64,000 bases of DNA, taken from NCBI RefSeq assembly GCF_019443965.1, contig NZ_CP040814.1:372001-436000 (forward strand), given 5' to 3'. The first letter of the stretch is position 1. Every line of letters begins with the position of its first letter. Positions 1 to 8,641 of this stretch are shown one piece after another. The notes below the pieces were generated by a model. That model searched no databases. It had not been told where the DNA came from and was given only the letters and a program-made list of their open reading frames with translations. The stretch is from Salinibacterium sp. M195 (GTDB taxonomy: Bacteria > Actinomycetota > Actinomycetes > Actinomycetales > Microbacteriaceae). Position numbers and translations under genes: made by a program.

Positions 1-329
1 CGACCGTAGCCGAGCGAACGATAGTGCTCCCCCAGCGCTTGGCGCACAAACCGCGCCTGAGTGAAGAGGGCTTCTTGCACGCCGACCAGTGCCGGCTGTT
101 CGGCAGCGAGCAGTCGTCTCATCAGCGGCTGGCGGTGGCGCCACTGGTCGGGATTGCGTGGCAAAAGTTTCGGCAGGCGACGGCGGATGTTGTAGCTCAT
201 CACATGCAGTTCGGGAGCCTCGACAGGCCCGATCAGCGAGCTACCGCGGGGAGGGAACGCCAGCGCTGGCTCGCGCTCTGGAGCCAGCGTCGAAAACCGC
301 TTCGACCGTGGAGTGGGGCTGCCAGTCAT
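1..329 (-). CDS. Endonuclease/exonuclease/phosphatase-fold protein, N-terminal part
   Basis: Open reading frame entering from the left edge; only the first 109 codons are present. After about 40 poorly conserved residues it reads ELHVMSYNIRR, the first beta strand of the EEP (DNase I-like) fold, whose Asn helps bind the catalytic metal. About 40 residues later comes PALVGVQEALF, with the Gln-Glu pair that holds the metal-binding Glu in this fold. The family includes Mg-dependent phosphodiesterases, AP endonucleases and sphingomyelinase-like enzymes; the fragment cannot separate them. The ATG was chosen because a TAAACT -10 hexamer ends 6 nt upstream, fitting a leaderless mRNA. It is divergent from the nuclease/helicase gene at 456. 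There is no signal peptide, so a cytoplasmic enzyme is likely. Confidence 0.75.
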   Translation of the reverse strand, partial: MTGSPTPRSKRFSTLAPEREPALAFPPRGSSLIGPVEAPELHVMSYNIRRRLPKLLPRNPDQWRHRQPLMRRLLAAEQPALVGVQEALFTQARFVRQALGEHYRSLGYG

Positions 330-335
330 GCTTCC

Positions 336-341
336 AGTTTA
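336..341 (-). promoter_or_regulatory. -10 element TAAACT, leaderless start of the EEP-fold gene
   Basis: On the minus strand TAAACT is followed by exactly 6 nt and then the ATG at 329. TANNNT at this distance is the actinobacterial leaderless promoter arrangement. No good -35 was seen. Confidence 0.5.
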
Positions 342-455
342 TGGGGCGGTCTCGTGGTTCGCTGATGGCGCGTGTTTGATCCGCCTGCTCGATCTGCGCG
401 GTAGCGGCACGTGGTCACCGTCGATGTCACCAACCAGCCATATTCTGATTGACAC

Positions 456-3400
456 ATGTACCTTCTCACCGACTCCGCTCTCGTTACGAGCGCCAGCGAT
501 CTGACCCAAGCGTCGAACTGTGAGTTTGGGTTCTTGCGCGTGCTCGACAAGCGATTGGGGTTCTCTACCGATCCGCTGCCCGATGACGATGCGATGTTGA
601 TGCGAGCGGCAGAGCTCGGAAACGTTCACGAGGCCCGGCTGCGGGATCGCTATCGCGCTGAGTTCGGTGACGCGATGGTCGAGTTCGATAAGCCTCCCGG
701 CCGCAACGCCGATGTTTTGCGCGACTATGCCGCGCGCACGCGTGACGCTCTGCTCGCCGGCGCACCCGTCGTTTTTCAGGGCGTCTTCTTCGACGAAACC
801 GACCCCGAGTCGCCCTTCATCGGCTACGCAGACTTTCTCGTCAAGCAGCCCGACGGCGGCTACCGCGTGGTCGACACGAAGCTGTCGCGTCACGTGCGTG
901 TCACCGCGCTGCTGCAACTGGCGGCGTACCACGAGCAACTCCAAAAACTCGGCGTTGCCGCTGATGGCACCGTTGAACTCATTCTCGGCAATGACGAATC
1001 AGAAACCGCCGAGGTCAGCGATATCGCCCCCGTCTTTCGGCGCCGTCGGGCCCGTATGCACGCGATCATCACCGAACATCGCGCCGAAGGCACGCCGGTC
1101 GACTGGCACGATGAGCGCTATGCGCGGGATGGCCGGTGCAAGTTCTGCAAAGAGCCATCGAAGAATGCCGACGACCTCTTTACCGTCGCGGGGTTGCGCG
1201 CGGGCCAGCGCACGAAGTTCATGGCGGCGGGCATCCGCACCCTCACGGAACTGGCTGAAACCTCTGAGCGCCCCGAAGATCTCGCCATCCCGAAAGCGAG
1301 CTTCGCCAAGCTTCACCTTCAAGCCAAGCTGCAGCACACCGTTGATCCGACAGACGCTCACGCGGTGCCGCCGGTCGTGGTCGTTGACCCGCTGCCGATC
1401 GCGAGCCTGCCGGCGCCCAACCCCGGTGATCTGTTCTTCGACTTCGAGGGCGACCCGATGTACTCCGAGCCGGGAATCGGCGGGGTGCCGCGCTGGGGGC
1501 TCGACTACCTGTTCGGGTGGGTCGATGCCGAGGGCGAGTTCGATTGCCTCTGGGCTCACTCGCACGCGGAAGAGAAGATCGCGCTGCGGTCGTTCCTCGA
1601 GTTCGTCACGAAGCGGCGGCAGCAGCATCCGGGGCTCCATATTTATCACTACGCCAGCTACGAGAAGACTCACCTGCTGAGCATCGCCGCTCGGCACGGC
1701 GAGGGTGAGGATGTCGTCGACCAGTTGCTGCGCGATGGCGTGCTCGTTGACCTGTATCCGATCGTGCGGGGCGCGCTGCGCATCGGGACGCCCTCGTATT
1801 CGATCAAGAAACTCGAACCGCTATACATGGGTGAGGCCGAGCGTGCCGGGGTTACGAACGCTGCAGACTCCATCGGTGAGTACGTGGAATCGAGTGTGGC
1901 GGCCGCGAACGGCAACGTGCAGCGCGCAACCGAGATTCGCGACGCGATCGCCCGTTACAACGAATACGACTGCGTTTCGACGCTCAAGTTGCGCGATTGG
2001 CTGCGGGCTCTGCCCGAGGTGCAGGGCGTGACGGTTGAGCCGGTCGATGAAGATTTCGAGGGCAAGACCTTCGAGCCGAGCGCGCTCGATCTCCAGCTGC
2101 AGGCGCTGGGCGACGCTGCCGAAGAGTCGGGCGATGACACCGCTGCGAGCGCCTATCGCATGGCCGCAGCCGCCATCGATTATCACCGGCGCGAGGTCAA
2201 GAGCTTTTGGTGGGAGCACTACGACCGTCTCGAACAGCCTTCGGATCTGTGGGAAGACACCCGCGGTATCTTCATCGTTGACAGCGGAACGCTCGCTCGC
2301 GATTGGCATAAAGAGGGACGGCAGCGCACCGAACGGCGTCACCTTTATCTCCGTGGTCAGTGGGCGCCGGGTAGTGGCGCTCCACGCCCGGGCGGCGATG
2401 TTTTTCTCGTCTACGACGCTCCTCTTCCTTATCTGCCGCCGGGCCATCGTGCCGGTGCGCGCCTCGCCCGCGGGGTTCGTTTCGCTGACCCCGCCGAGGA
2501 TGAGGGTGGCATCTTCATCATCGAATCCCGGCCCGACGAGATCCCTGCCTGGGACGAAATGCCCACTCACCTCACACCGGGCCCGCCACCCCGCGCGGAC
2601 AGCATCGTTGCCGCGATCGAGGCATGGGGTGAGACCGTCGTGGCCGCTGCACCAGAGTGGCCCGATGACGCGATGTCTGACCTGCTGCTGCGCAAAGCCC
2701 CCGCTGACGTGGCTGTCCTTGAACCCATGAAGAGTGCGGATGATGGTGTCCGCGCCGTCATCGCCTCGCTGCTGTCACGCGAGAGCGGCTACCTCGCGGT
2801 GCAGGGCCCACCCGGCACCGGCAAGACGTATCTCGCGGCGCACGTTATTCAGCGGCTGGTCGAGAAGCACCACTGGAAGGTCGGCATCACCGCGCAGTCG
2901 CACAAGGTGGTCGAGAACGTTCTCGACGCTGTGGTGCTCGATGCGAGCCTCGACCGGGAGCTTGTCGCGAAAGCGGTGCCCGGAGAGTTCGGCGTTGGCT
3001 ATTACGCCGATGGCCCGTTCAGCGAGTTGCCGGCGAATGGTCACGCGGGCTTTGCGCGCGAGCATGACTCGGAGGGCTACGTCATTGGCGGCACAGCCTG
3101 GGACATGACCAATCGCAAGCGGGTGCAGGCCGACCAGCTCGACCTACTCGTCATCGATGAGGCCGGGCAGTTCTCTCTCGCGAACACGATCGGCGTTGCT
3201 GCGAGCGCGAAACGCATTCTGCTGCTGGGCGACCCGCAGCAGCTCCCGCAGGTGAGCCAGGGCATCCACCCGGCGCCGGTCGATGGTTCGGCGCTCGGTC
3301 ACGTGATCGGCGAGCTTGCGGTGCTTCCGGATGACTTCGGCTACTTCCTCAAAGAGAGCCGCCGCATGGATGAGGCCGTTACACACCCCGTCTCGCTGCT

Positions 3401-3974
3401 CTCCTACGACGGCCTGCTGCGCTCACACGCATCAACCGAGGGGCGGATGCTCGAGGGCTTCGCCCCCGGCCTGCACTCGGTGCCGACCACTCACGTCGAC
3501 AACTCCACGTTCTCGGCGGAGGAAGCCGACCGGGTTGTCGAGTCGGTGCGTGAGCACCTCGGAGCACTGTGGACTTCCGAAGCCGGCGGTAAGACGAAGC
3601 CGCTCGACGAGGACGGCATCATCGTCGTGACGCCCTACAACGCGCAGGTAGAGCTCCTGCGCAGCCATCTCGATGCTGCTGGCTATTCGCGAGTCGTGGT
3701 CGGCACCGTCGACAAGTTTCAGGGCCGAGAAGCAGTCATCTCGATCATCAGCCTCGCGGCCTCCAGCGCCGACGATGTGCCCCGCGGTCTCGACTTCCTG
3801 CTCTCCCGCAACCGCCTCAACGTCTCGATCTCGCGCGCCCAGTGGGCGGCGTACCTCGTCTACTCGCCCGCGCTGCTCGACTCGCTGCCGCAGTCGGCCG
3901 AAGGGGTCGCGACGTTGAGTCGGTTCATCTCGTTGGTAGAGGGTGCTGCGGCCCCTAGAGCGATGACCAACTAA
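456..3974 (+). CDS. TM0106-family RecB-like nuclease fused to a superfamily 1 helicase
   Basis: A 1172-residue multidomain DNA/RNA-processing protein. The N-terminal RecB-like nuclease core has the active-site-type VVDTKLS around residues 138-144 and the helix LLQLAAYHEQL. A small Cys motif (RCKFCKEP) follows. An RNase H-like/YprB-type exonuclease domain begins near residue 325 with LFFDFEGDP and closes with YNEYDCVSTLKLRDWL. The C-terminal third is an SF1 (DNA2/UPF1-like) helicase: Walker A GPPGTGKT at 784-791, Walker B DEAGQ at 901-905, then GDPQQLPQ, DKFQGRE and the final NRLNVSISRAQ motif. This matches actinobacterial proteins annotated as TM0106 family RecB-like putative nuclease. Its substrate is not established; repair or defence are both possible. 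The start gives the family-like opening YLLTDSALVTSASDLT, with TATTCT 9 nt upstream. Confidence 0.85.
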   Translation: MYLLTDSALVTSASDLTQASNCEFGFLRVLDKRLGFSTDPLPDDDAMLMRAAELGNVHEARLRDRYRAEFGDAMVEFDKPPGRNADVLRDYAARTRDALLAGAPVVFQGVFFDETDPESPFIGYADFLVKQPDGGYRVVDTKLSRHVRVTALLQLAAYHEQLQKLGVAADGTVELILGNDESETAEVSDIAPVFRRRRARMHAIITEHRAEGTPVDWHDERYARDGRCKFCKEPSKNADDLFTVAGLRAGQRTKFMAAGIRTLTELAETSERPEDLAIPKASFAKLHLQAKLQHTVDPTDAHAVPPVVVVDPLPIASLPAPNPGDLFFDFEGDPMYSEPGIGGVPRWGLDYLFGWVDAEGEFDCLWAHSHAEEKIALRSFLEFVTKRRQQHPGLHIYHYASYEKTHLLSIAARHGEGEDVVDQLLRDGVLVDLYPIVRGALRIGTPSYSIKKLEPLYMGEAERAGVTNAADSIGEYVESSVAAANGNVQRATEIRDAIARYNEYDCVSTLKLRDWLRALPEVQGVTVEPVDEDFEGKTFEPSALDLQLQALGDAAEESGDDTAASAYRMAAAAIDYHRREVKSFWWEHYDRLEQPSDLWEDTRGIFIVDSGTLARDWHKEGRQRTERRHLYLRGQWAPGSGAPRPGGDVFLVYDAPLPYLPPGHRAGARLARGVRFADPAEDEGGIFIIESRPDEIPAWDEMPTHLTPGPPPRADSIVAAIEAWGETVVAAAPEWPDDAMSDLLLRKAPADVAVLEPMKSADDGVRAVIASLLSRESGYLAVQGPPGTGKTYLAAHVIQRLVEKHHWKVGITAQSHKVVENVLDAVVLDASLDRELVAKAVPGEFGVGYYADGPFSELPANGHAGFAREHDSEGYVIGGTAWDMTNRKRVQADQLDLLVIDEAGQFSLANTIGVAASAKRILLLGDPQQLPQVSQGIHPAPVDGSALGHVIGELAVLPDDFGYFLKESRRMDEAVTHPVSLLSYDGLLRSHASTEGRMLEGFAPGLHSVPTTHVDNSTFSAEEADRVVESVREHLGALWTSEAGGKTKPLDEDGIIVVTPYNAQVELLRSHLDAAGYSRVVVGTVDKFQGREAVISIISLAASSADDVPRGLDFLLSRNRLNVSISRAQWAAYLVYSPALLDSLPQSAEGVATLSRFISLVEGAAAPRAMTN

Positions 3975-4031
3975 GCGAACGAAAACCGCTCCGCGTATAT
4001 GCCTACTGACCGCGCGAGCGAACAACGCTGC

Positions 4032-4037
4032 TAGGTT
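4032..4037 (+). promoter_or_regulatory. -10 element TAGGTT, leaderless start of the MazG-like gene
   Basis: TAGGTT, 6 nt, then the ATG at 4044. No Shine-Dalgarno sequence is present, so the MazG/helicase pair is probably transcribed from here as a leaderless mRNA, separate from the upstream nuclease gene. Confidence 0.5.
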
Positions 4038-4043
4038 GGCGAC

Positions 4044-4364
4044 ATGGATGAACCTTCCCTCCGAGACGAGATCAGGGCCTTCGTGGCAGAGCGAGATTGG
4101 GGCCAATTTCATTCACCGGAAAACCTAGCCAAGAGCATCTCGATCGAAGCGGGCGAGCTGCTGGAATGCTTCCAGTGGAGATCAGAGGCGGATCCAGCGC
4201 GAGTTCAGGACGAACTCGCGGATGTCTTGACCTACTGCTTCATGCTTGCTGATCGAATTGGCGTAAACCCTGATCAGATCATTCGAGACAAGCTTGCCAT
4301 TTCACGAAACAAATACCCAGTCGAGAAGGCACAAGGCACGAGCACTAAATATGACCGACTTTGA
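4044..4364 (+). CDS. MazG-like nucleotide pyrophosphohydrolase
   Basis: A 106-residue all-alpha NTP pyrophosphohydrolase of the MazG/RS21-C6 type, which cleaves (d)NTPs to (d)NMP and pyrophosphate. The metal-binding pattern is complete: E35-A-G-E38 in SIEAGELLECFQW and E57-L-A-D60 in VQDELADVL. The opening ERDWGQFHSPENLAKS is typical of the single-domain dCTPase-like group. Length is normal for that group. The last codons overlap the start of the GIY-YIG/helicase gene by 14 nt, so the two are probably translationally coupled and work together. Codon use here and in the next gene is less GC-rich (AAT, AAA and TTC/TTT mixtures, AGC/AGT) than in flanking genes, suggesting acquisition. A role in altering nucleotide pools during phage attack or stress is inference from context. 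Confidence 0.85.
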   Translation: MDEPSLRDEIRAFVAERDWGQFHSPENLAKSISIEAGELLECFQWRSEADPARVQDELADVLTYCFMLADRIGVNPDQIIRDKLAISRNKYPVEKAQGTSTKYDRL

Positions 4365-6141
4365 GATTGAGCGGGTCGCTTTCAAGAAGAAGGACATCGG
4401 GATATGGGCGCAGCTGAGCGCCCGGAATACCAATTGGCCGGTGGTCTATGTTCTGGACGACGCAGAAAAAACAGCGGCAGGTAAACGGCCGCGTCTCAGC
4501 GACGTTTATGTGGGCGAGTCGCGCAATGCAGCCGGAAGGATGCTGCAGCACATCGACTCGAGCAGCAAGAGTCACCTTAAAACTGTGCGTGTGGTGATCG
4601 ACAGCACATTCAATAAGTCAGCCTGTCTGGATCTGGAGTCCTACCTCATTCGCCTGCTTGCCGGGGATGGAACATATCGTGTGCTGAACCGGAACGACGG
4701 CATAACCGATTCCGACTATTACGATCGTGAGCGTTATCAGACGTCGTTCCGGGAAGTTTTCGAGGAACTACGGTCCGACGGAGTTTTCACGCGCACAATT
4801 CCGGAGATTGAGAACAGCGATCTCTTCAAGCTGTCCCCTTTCAAGTCGCTCAGCCCTGATCAAGCAATCGCCGTTGAAGATATCGTCGAGGGCTTGTTCG
4901 AGAACCTCGAGAACAGCAAACTCAGCACGATTGTGATCCAGGGCGACCCCGGCACGGGGAAGACGGTTATCGCGATCTATCTCATGAAGCTTCTCGTCGA
5001 CATTGCACAATCGGAACCGCACAATGACATCGACCAGGATTCAATGTTCTCCGAGTTTTTCGCATCCGGGTACCCTCAAATTCTCGAAGGATTGCGGCTC
5101 GGAATCGTCGTACCGCAACAGTCGCTGCGAAAGTCCATCCAGAACGTCTTCGCGAAGACACCCGGATTAACTCGGAGCATGGTTATGACTCCGTTCGAAG
5201 TTGGAGAGTCCGCCGAAGAGTTCGACATTTTGATCGTCGACGAAGCCCACCGCCTGAACCAGCGGGCTAATCAAGCCTCTGGGCCCCAGAACACCAAGTT
5301 CAAAGAAATCACTGAAGCTCTCTTTGGAACTGACGACAAAACTAAGACGCAGTTAGATTGGCTGCGCGCCAAGAGCCGCCATCAGATCCTGCTCATCGAC
5401 GAAGCTCAGAGCGTTCGCCCAGCCGATCTCCCGCTGTCTGTGACACGCGCTTTAGTTCAGGACGCGAAGGCTGCCAGTAATCACTACAGGCTCGCATCGC
5501 AAATGCGAGTGCGGGCCGAGTCGGATTACGTTGGCTACGTCCGCCGCCTAGTCGGCGCCGCATCGATCGAAGCGAAAACTGCTCCGCTGATTCCTGAAAA
5601 GTTTGTTGGTTACGACTTCCGCTTGTTCGACAGCGTCGAGCAGATGCACGATGAAATTCGCAGGAAGGATGTCGAGTTCGGCTTGTCAAGGCTTACCGCC
5701 GGCTACGCGTGGGAGTGGAAGTCCAAGAAGCAGCCCGCCACCTACGACATCGAGATCGACGGATGTCAGCTTCGCTGGAACAGCAAGGCTGTGGATTGGA
5801 TCGCCTCCCCAAATTCAGTTGACGAAGTCGGCTCAATTCACACCGTTCAGGGCTACGACCTCAACTATGCCGGCGTCATCATCGGGAATGACCTGAGATA
5901 CGACCCGGAAACTGCCTCCCTTTTTATCGACCGCGACTCCTACTTCGATAAGAAAGGCAAAGAGAACAATCCAACGCTCGACAAGGTCTATACCGATGTC
6001 GATCTGCTCCAGCTAATCAGCAATATTTACGCGGTTCTTCTCACCCGTGGAATTCGCGGCACCTACGTTTATGTCTGCGATCCCGCACTCCGCAACTACT
6101 TACAGAAGTTCATTCCGAGCAGCAGCGGAGCGACGGAATGA
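4351..6141 (+). CDS. GIY-YIG nuclease domain fused to a DUF2075 (Schlafen group 3-like) helicase
   Basis: A 596-residue protein. Residues about 29-110 form a GIY-YIG nuclease-like domain: WPVVYVL, then VYVGESRNAAGRMLQH from residue 52, and LDLESYLI with the conserved Glu. Residues about 180-590 are a DUF2075 (SLFN-g3) P-loop ATPase/helicase: Walker A GDPGTGKT at 198-205, Walker B LIVDEAHRL near 294-302, a second LLIDEAQS near 347-354, the LASQMRV sensor motif, and late motifs SIHTVQGYDLNYAGVIIG and LLTRGIRGTYVYV. The ATG at 4351 overlaps the MazG-like gene by 14 nt; an in-frame ATG at 4294 lies deep inside that gene and would add unconserved sequence. A GIY-YIG fused to a Schlafen-like helicase and coupled to a nucleotide pyrophosphohydrolase suggests nucleic-acid-targeting defence or stress response; that role is inferred. 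Confidence 0.85.
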   Translation: MTDFEIERVAFKKKDIGIWAQLSARNTNWPVVYVLDDAEKTAAGKRPRLSDVYVGESRNAAGRMLQHIDSSSKSHLKTVRVVIDSTFNKSACLDLESYLIRLLAGDGTYRVLNRNDGITDSDYYDRERYQTSFREVFEELRSDGVFTRTIPEIENSDLFKLSPFKSLSPDQAIAVEDIVEGLFENLENSKLSTIVIQGDPGTGKTVIAIYLMKLLVDIAQSEPHNDIDQDSMFSEFFASGYPQILEGLRLGIVVPQQSLRKSIQNVFAKTPGLTRSMVMTPFEVGESAEEFDILIVDEAHRLNQRANQASGPQNTKFKEITEALFGTDDKTKTQLDWLRAKSRHQILLIDEAQSVRPADLPLSVTRALVQDAKAASNHYRLASQMRVRAESDYVGYVRRLVGAASIEAKTAPLIPEKFVGYDFRLFDSVEQMHDEIRRKDVEFGLSRLTAGYAWEWKSKKQPATYDIEIDGCQLRWNSKAVDWIASPNSVDEVGSIHTVQGYDLNYAGVIIGNDLRYDPETASLFIDRDSYFDKKGKENNPTLDKVYTDVDLLQLISNIYAVLLTRGIRGTYVYVCDPALRNYLQKFIPSSSGATE

Positions 6142-6272
6142 AGGCGGCACCAGCAGGGTTCCGATCTGCCCGATAGACAGAGCGACGGCTTGGCCGACGA
6201 TTTCGACTAAGCCCAGGTTGGCTCCCAGGCGCGGCAGCTTCTGCAGCCGACACCTGATGAAATGGAGAACTC

Positions 6273-7667
6273 ATGAAACTTTCATGCGCACAATCTGACC
6301 GCGCCGCTGGCGTCATGCTCGGTATGGCCTCCGGCGATGCCCTCGGCGCTGGCTACGAATTCGGCCCCGCCTTTGATGGCCCTGTCGTTATGAAGGGTGG
6401 CGGCGGGTTCAACTGGGCCGCGGGCGAGTGGACGGATGACACGTCCATGGCCATCCCGATCCTGCGAGCCGCGGCATCCGGCCGTGACCTGCGCGACGAA
6501 ACGGTTCTCGACGAAATCGTTGCGGCGTGGGTCGACTGGGCCACGACGGCACCGGATGTCGGCATCCAAACCAAGGGCGTTCTGAACGGCATCGAGGCTA
6601 CGGCGAGCGCCGCTCGAACCTCCGCGAAGCGACTGCATGACGCTCGCGGACGCAGCGGCGGCAACGGCTCCCTCATGCGCACCGCCCCAGTCGCGCTCGC
6701 CTACCTCGATGACCCGACCGGGCTCGTCGAGGCCGCTCGCGCCATCAGCGACCTCACCCACTTCGAGGAGGATGCCGGCGACGCCTGCGTGCTGTGGTGT
6801 TTCGCAATCCGGCACGCCATTCTGGCTGGAGAGGTTGATGTTCGGGTCGGGCTTTCGGCGTTGGAGCCAGACCGGGCCGAGCTGTGGACGGAACGCATCG
6901 TGGCCGCCGAAGCCCAGCAACCACGCGACTTCACCAAAAATGGCTGGGTGGTTGAAGCGTTCCAGGGTGCCTGGTCGGCGATCGTCAATGGCGACTCCCT
7001 GGTCGATATTCTTGAGCGCGCCGTCCGGGGCGGAAACGACACCGACACGGTCGCCGCAATTGCGGGCGGTTTGGCCGCGGCCGGCTGGGGCTTCTCATCA
7101 ATCCCGGCAGCATGGCAGCGCATCGTGCACGGCTGGCCCGGGCTGCGCAGCCTGGATCTCGTGCGCCTCTCTGCCGAGGTCGTCAGTGGCACGCCTGCGC
7201 TTGAGCGCGTCGACTACTCCGCATATGGCGACATCTCGACTCTGGTACAACATCCGCATGACAACGGGGTGTGGCTCGGAGCGGTCGGCGCCCTCGACAA
7301 CCTTCCTGCCGAAGTGGATGCCGTCGTCACTCTGTGCCGCATCGGCTCGAAGCAGGTGCCTGCCCGCATTCGCGAACGCGTCGAGATCCGCCTGATCGAC
7401 AAAGCTGATCCGGCCGCGAACCCCAACCTCGACTTCGTACTCGCGGATGCAGCGGATGCTGTTGCCGCGCTCCGTGCCGAGGGCCACACGGTGCTGCTGC
7501 ACTGCGTTCAAGCGCAGAGCCGCACCCCTACCGTCGCCGCGCTCTATGCGGCCCGCCACCTCAACGTACCTATCGATCGCGCGCTCTCCGCGGTCTCGGC
7601 GGCGTTGCCCCGTGCACGCCCCAATCGCGCATTCCGCGATGCACTGCGGGGCCTCTCGACTAGTTAG
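6273..7667 (+). CDS. ADP-ribosylglycohydrolase fused to a dual-specificity/tyrosine phosphatase-like domain
   Basis: A 464-residue fusion. Residues about 1-310 are an ADP-ribosyl-glycohydrolase (DraG/ARH): DRAAGVMLGMASGDALG, then GEWTDDTS at 51-58 with the Mg-binding Thr-Asp-Asp, NGSLMRTAP, and a second metal motif GGNDTDT at 253-259. These enzymes remove ADP-ribose from proteins or nucleic acids. Residues about 320-464 are a small cysteine-phosphatase domain with the P-loop HCVQAQSR at 410-417 (C411, R417) and a preceding family-like AVVTLCRIG strand. ARH joined to a phosphatase suggests two-step processing of ADP-ribosylated or phosphorylated targets. It starts at an ATG 8 nt after TGGAGAA. 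It ends convergently with the AlkA-like gene, the stop codons overlapping by 4 bp. The substrate is unknown. Confidence 0.82.
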   Translation: MKLSCAQSDRAAGVMLGMASGDALGAGYEFGPAFDGPVVMKGGGGFNWAAGEWTDDTSMAIPILRAAASGRDLRDETVLDEIVAAWVDWATTAPDVGIQTKGVLNGIEATASAARTSAKRLHDARGRSGGNGSLMRTAPVALAYLDDPTGLVEAARAISDLTHFEEDAGDACVLWCFAIRHAILAGEVDVRVGLSALEPDRAELWTERIVAAEAQQPRDFTKNGWVVEAFQGAWSAIVNGDSLVDILERAVRGGNDTDTVAAIAGGLAAAGWGFSSIPAAWQRIVHGWPGLRSLDLVRLSAEVVSGTPALERVDYSAYGDISTLVQHPHDNGVWLGAVGALDNLPAEVDAVVTLCRIGSKQVPARIRERVEIRLIDKADPAANPNLDFVLADAADAVAALRAEGHTVLLHCVQAQSRTPTVAALYAARHLNVPIDRALSAVSAALPRARPNRAFRDALRGLSTS

Positions 7668-8599
7668 TGCCCGCGATGATCTTGGATCGTCATCCGTGCC
7701 CCAAAGGCTGGCTTGCGAAACCCGGATGCCGTGATGAGTCGCACCACGCGTTGGCGATGGCCGCGCCAGGGCTCGAGCAGTTCGAGCATCCGCTCATCGT
7801 CAACAGGTTCGCCAATCAGGGCCCAGCCGACAACGGCGGCCAGATGGTAGTCGCCGACGCTGGGGCTGTCGGGGTCGGCGTGGGAGCGCTGCATGGTTTC
7901 GGCGGCCGTCCACACGCCAACGCCCACGACTGATCGCAGCGCGGTCTCAATGCGCGGCCCGCCACGACCCCAATCGGCCGTGCGCTCGAGGGATGCCGCT
8001 ACTTGCGTCGCGCGCATCACGGTCGCCGAGCGCTGGGGCCCGACTCCTGCGCGGTGCCACTCCCACGACGGAATCCGCGCCCAACCCTGAGGCGTCGGCA
8101 CGACCCTCATCTTGGCCGGGGCAGGACCGGGCGCCGGCGAACCATGCTTGGTGATGAGGATGCGCCATCCCCGCTTCGCTTCAATACCCGTGACCTTCTG
8201 CTCGAGAATGGCCATCGCTAGTGCCTCGAACACGAGCTTGGTGCGCGGCAACCGCAAGCCGGGATTCTGGCGCTGCGCTTCAGCGGCGAACGGAAGCGCC
8301 GAGATGTCGAAGTCGTTCCAGTCGTCGCCCTCCCCCAGCAGCTCGGGAACACTCTCGATCGCCCACTCGGCTCCGGCGCCCCACGCGGTGCACTCCACAT
8401 GCGACTGGTGTTGCACGAGGAGCAGAGTAGCCGGGCCGTGCGGCGTGAGCATCGTGCGCCAGGTGCCCGCGGCATCCACGTGCATCGTGGGGTCGCCAGC
8501 ACCACGTTTAAGAGGCGCCAATGTTGCCCGCACATCGACCGGCCGTCCAGGCGCAAAACGCGTGCGAACAGGCTCGTCGACGGCGAGCGCGAAAGTCAT
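7664..8599 (-). CDS. AlkA-like DNA-3-methyladenine glycosylase family protein
   Basis: A 311-residue HhH-GPD DNA glycosylase. The helix-hairpin-helix and catalytic region reads SVVGVGVWTAAETMQ followed by SPSVGDYHL, where the Asp of VGDYHL is the expected catalytic Asp of AlkA-type enzymes. An upstream LVFEALAMAILEQKVTGIEAKRGW corresponds to the conserved QQ/EQKV region. It excises alkylated or damaged purines in base-excision repair. The start at 8599 is preferred over an in-frame GTG at 8620 because TAATCT lies 7 nt upstream, fitting a leaderless mRNA, and the first residues then are TFALAVDEPVRTRF. It is divergent from the small membrane gene at 8642 and convergent with the ADP-ribosylglycohydrolase gene. 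Confidence 0.78.
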   Translation of the reverse strand: MTFALAVDEPVRTRFAPGRPVDVRATLAPLKRGAGDPTMHVDAAGTWRTMLTPHGPATLLLVQHQSHVECTAWGAGAEWAIESVPELLGEGDDWNDFDISALPFAAEAQRQNPGLRLPRTKLVFEALAMAILEQKVTGIEAKRGWRILITKHGSPAPGPAPAKMRVVPTPQGWARIPSWEWHRAGVGPQRSATVMRATQVAASLERTADWGRGGPRIETALRSVVGVGVWTAAETMQRSHADPDSPSVGDYHLAAVVGWALIGEPVDDERMLELLEPWRGHRQRVVRLITASGFRKPAFGARMTIQDHRGH

Positions 8600-8606
8600 G
8601 AGAAAT

Positions 8607-8612
8607 AGATTA
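8607..8612 (-). promoter_or_regulatory. -10 element TAATCT, leaderless start of the glycosylase gene
   Basis: TAATCT, 7 nt, then the ATG at 8599 on the minus strand. It lies inside the alternative longer reading frame, which argues for the shorter start. Confidence 0.45.
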
Positions 8613-8628
8613 CGCGCCACCCCTGACG

Positions 8629-8634
8629 TAAAGT
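8629..8634 (+). promoter_or_regulatory. -10 element TAAAGT, leaderless start of the 8642 gene
   Basis: TAAAGT, 7 nt, then the ATG at 8642. It is back to back with the -10 of the divergent glycosylase gene, 16 bp apart. Confidence 0.5.
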
Positions 8635-8641
8635 TTCACTC

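Noticed and set aside
339..944. Minus-strand frame antisense to the start of the nuclease/helicase gene
   Set aside because: Shadow frame; the plus-strand protein has conserved RecB-like motifs over the same bases.
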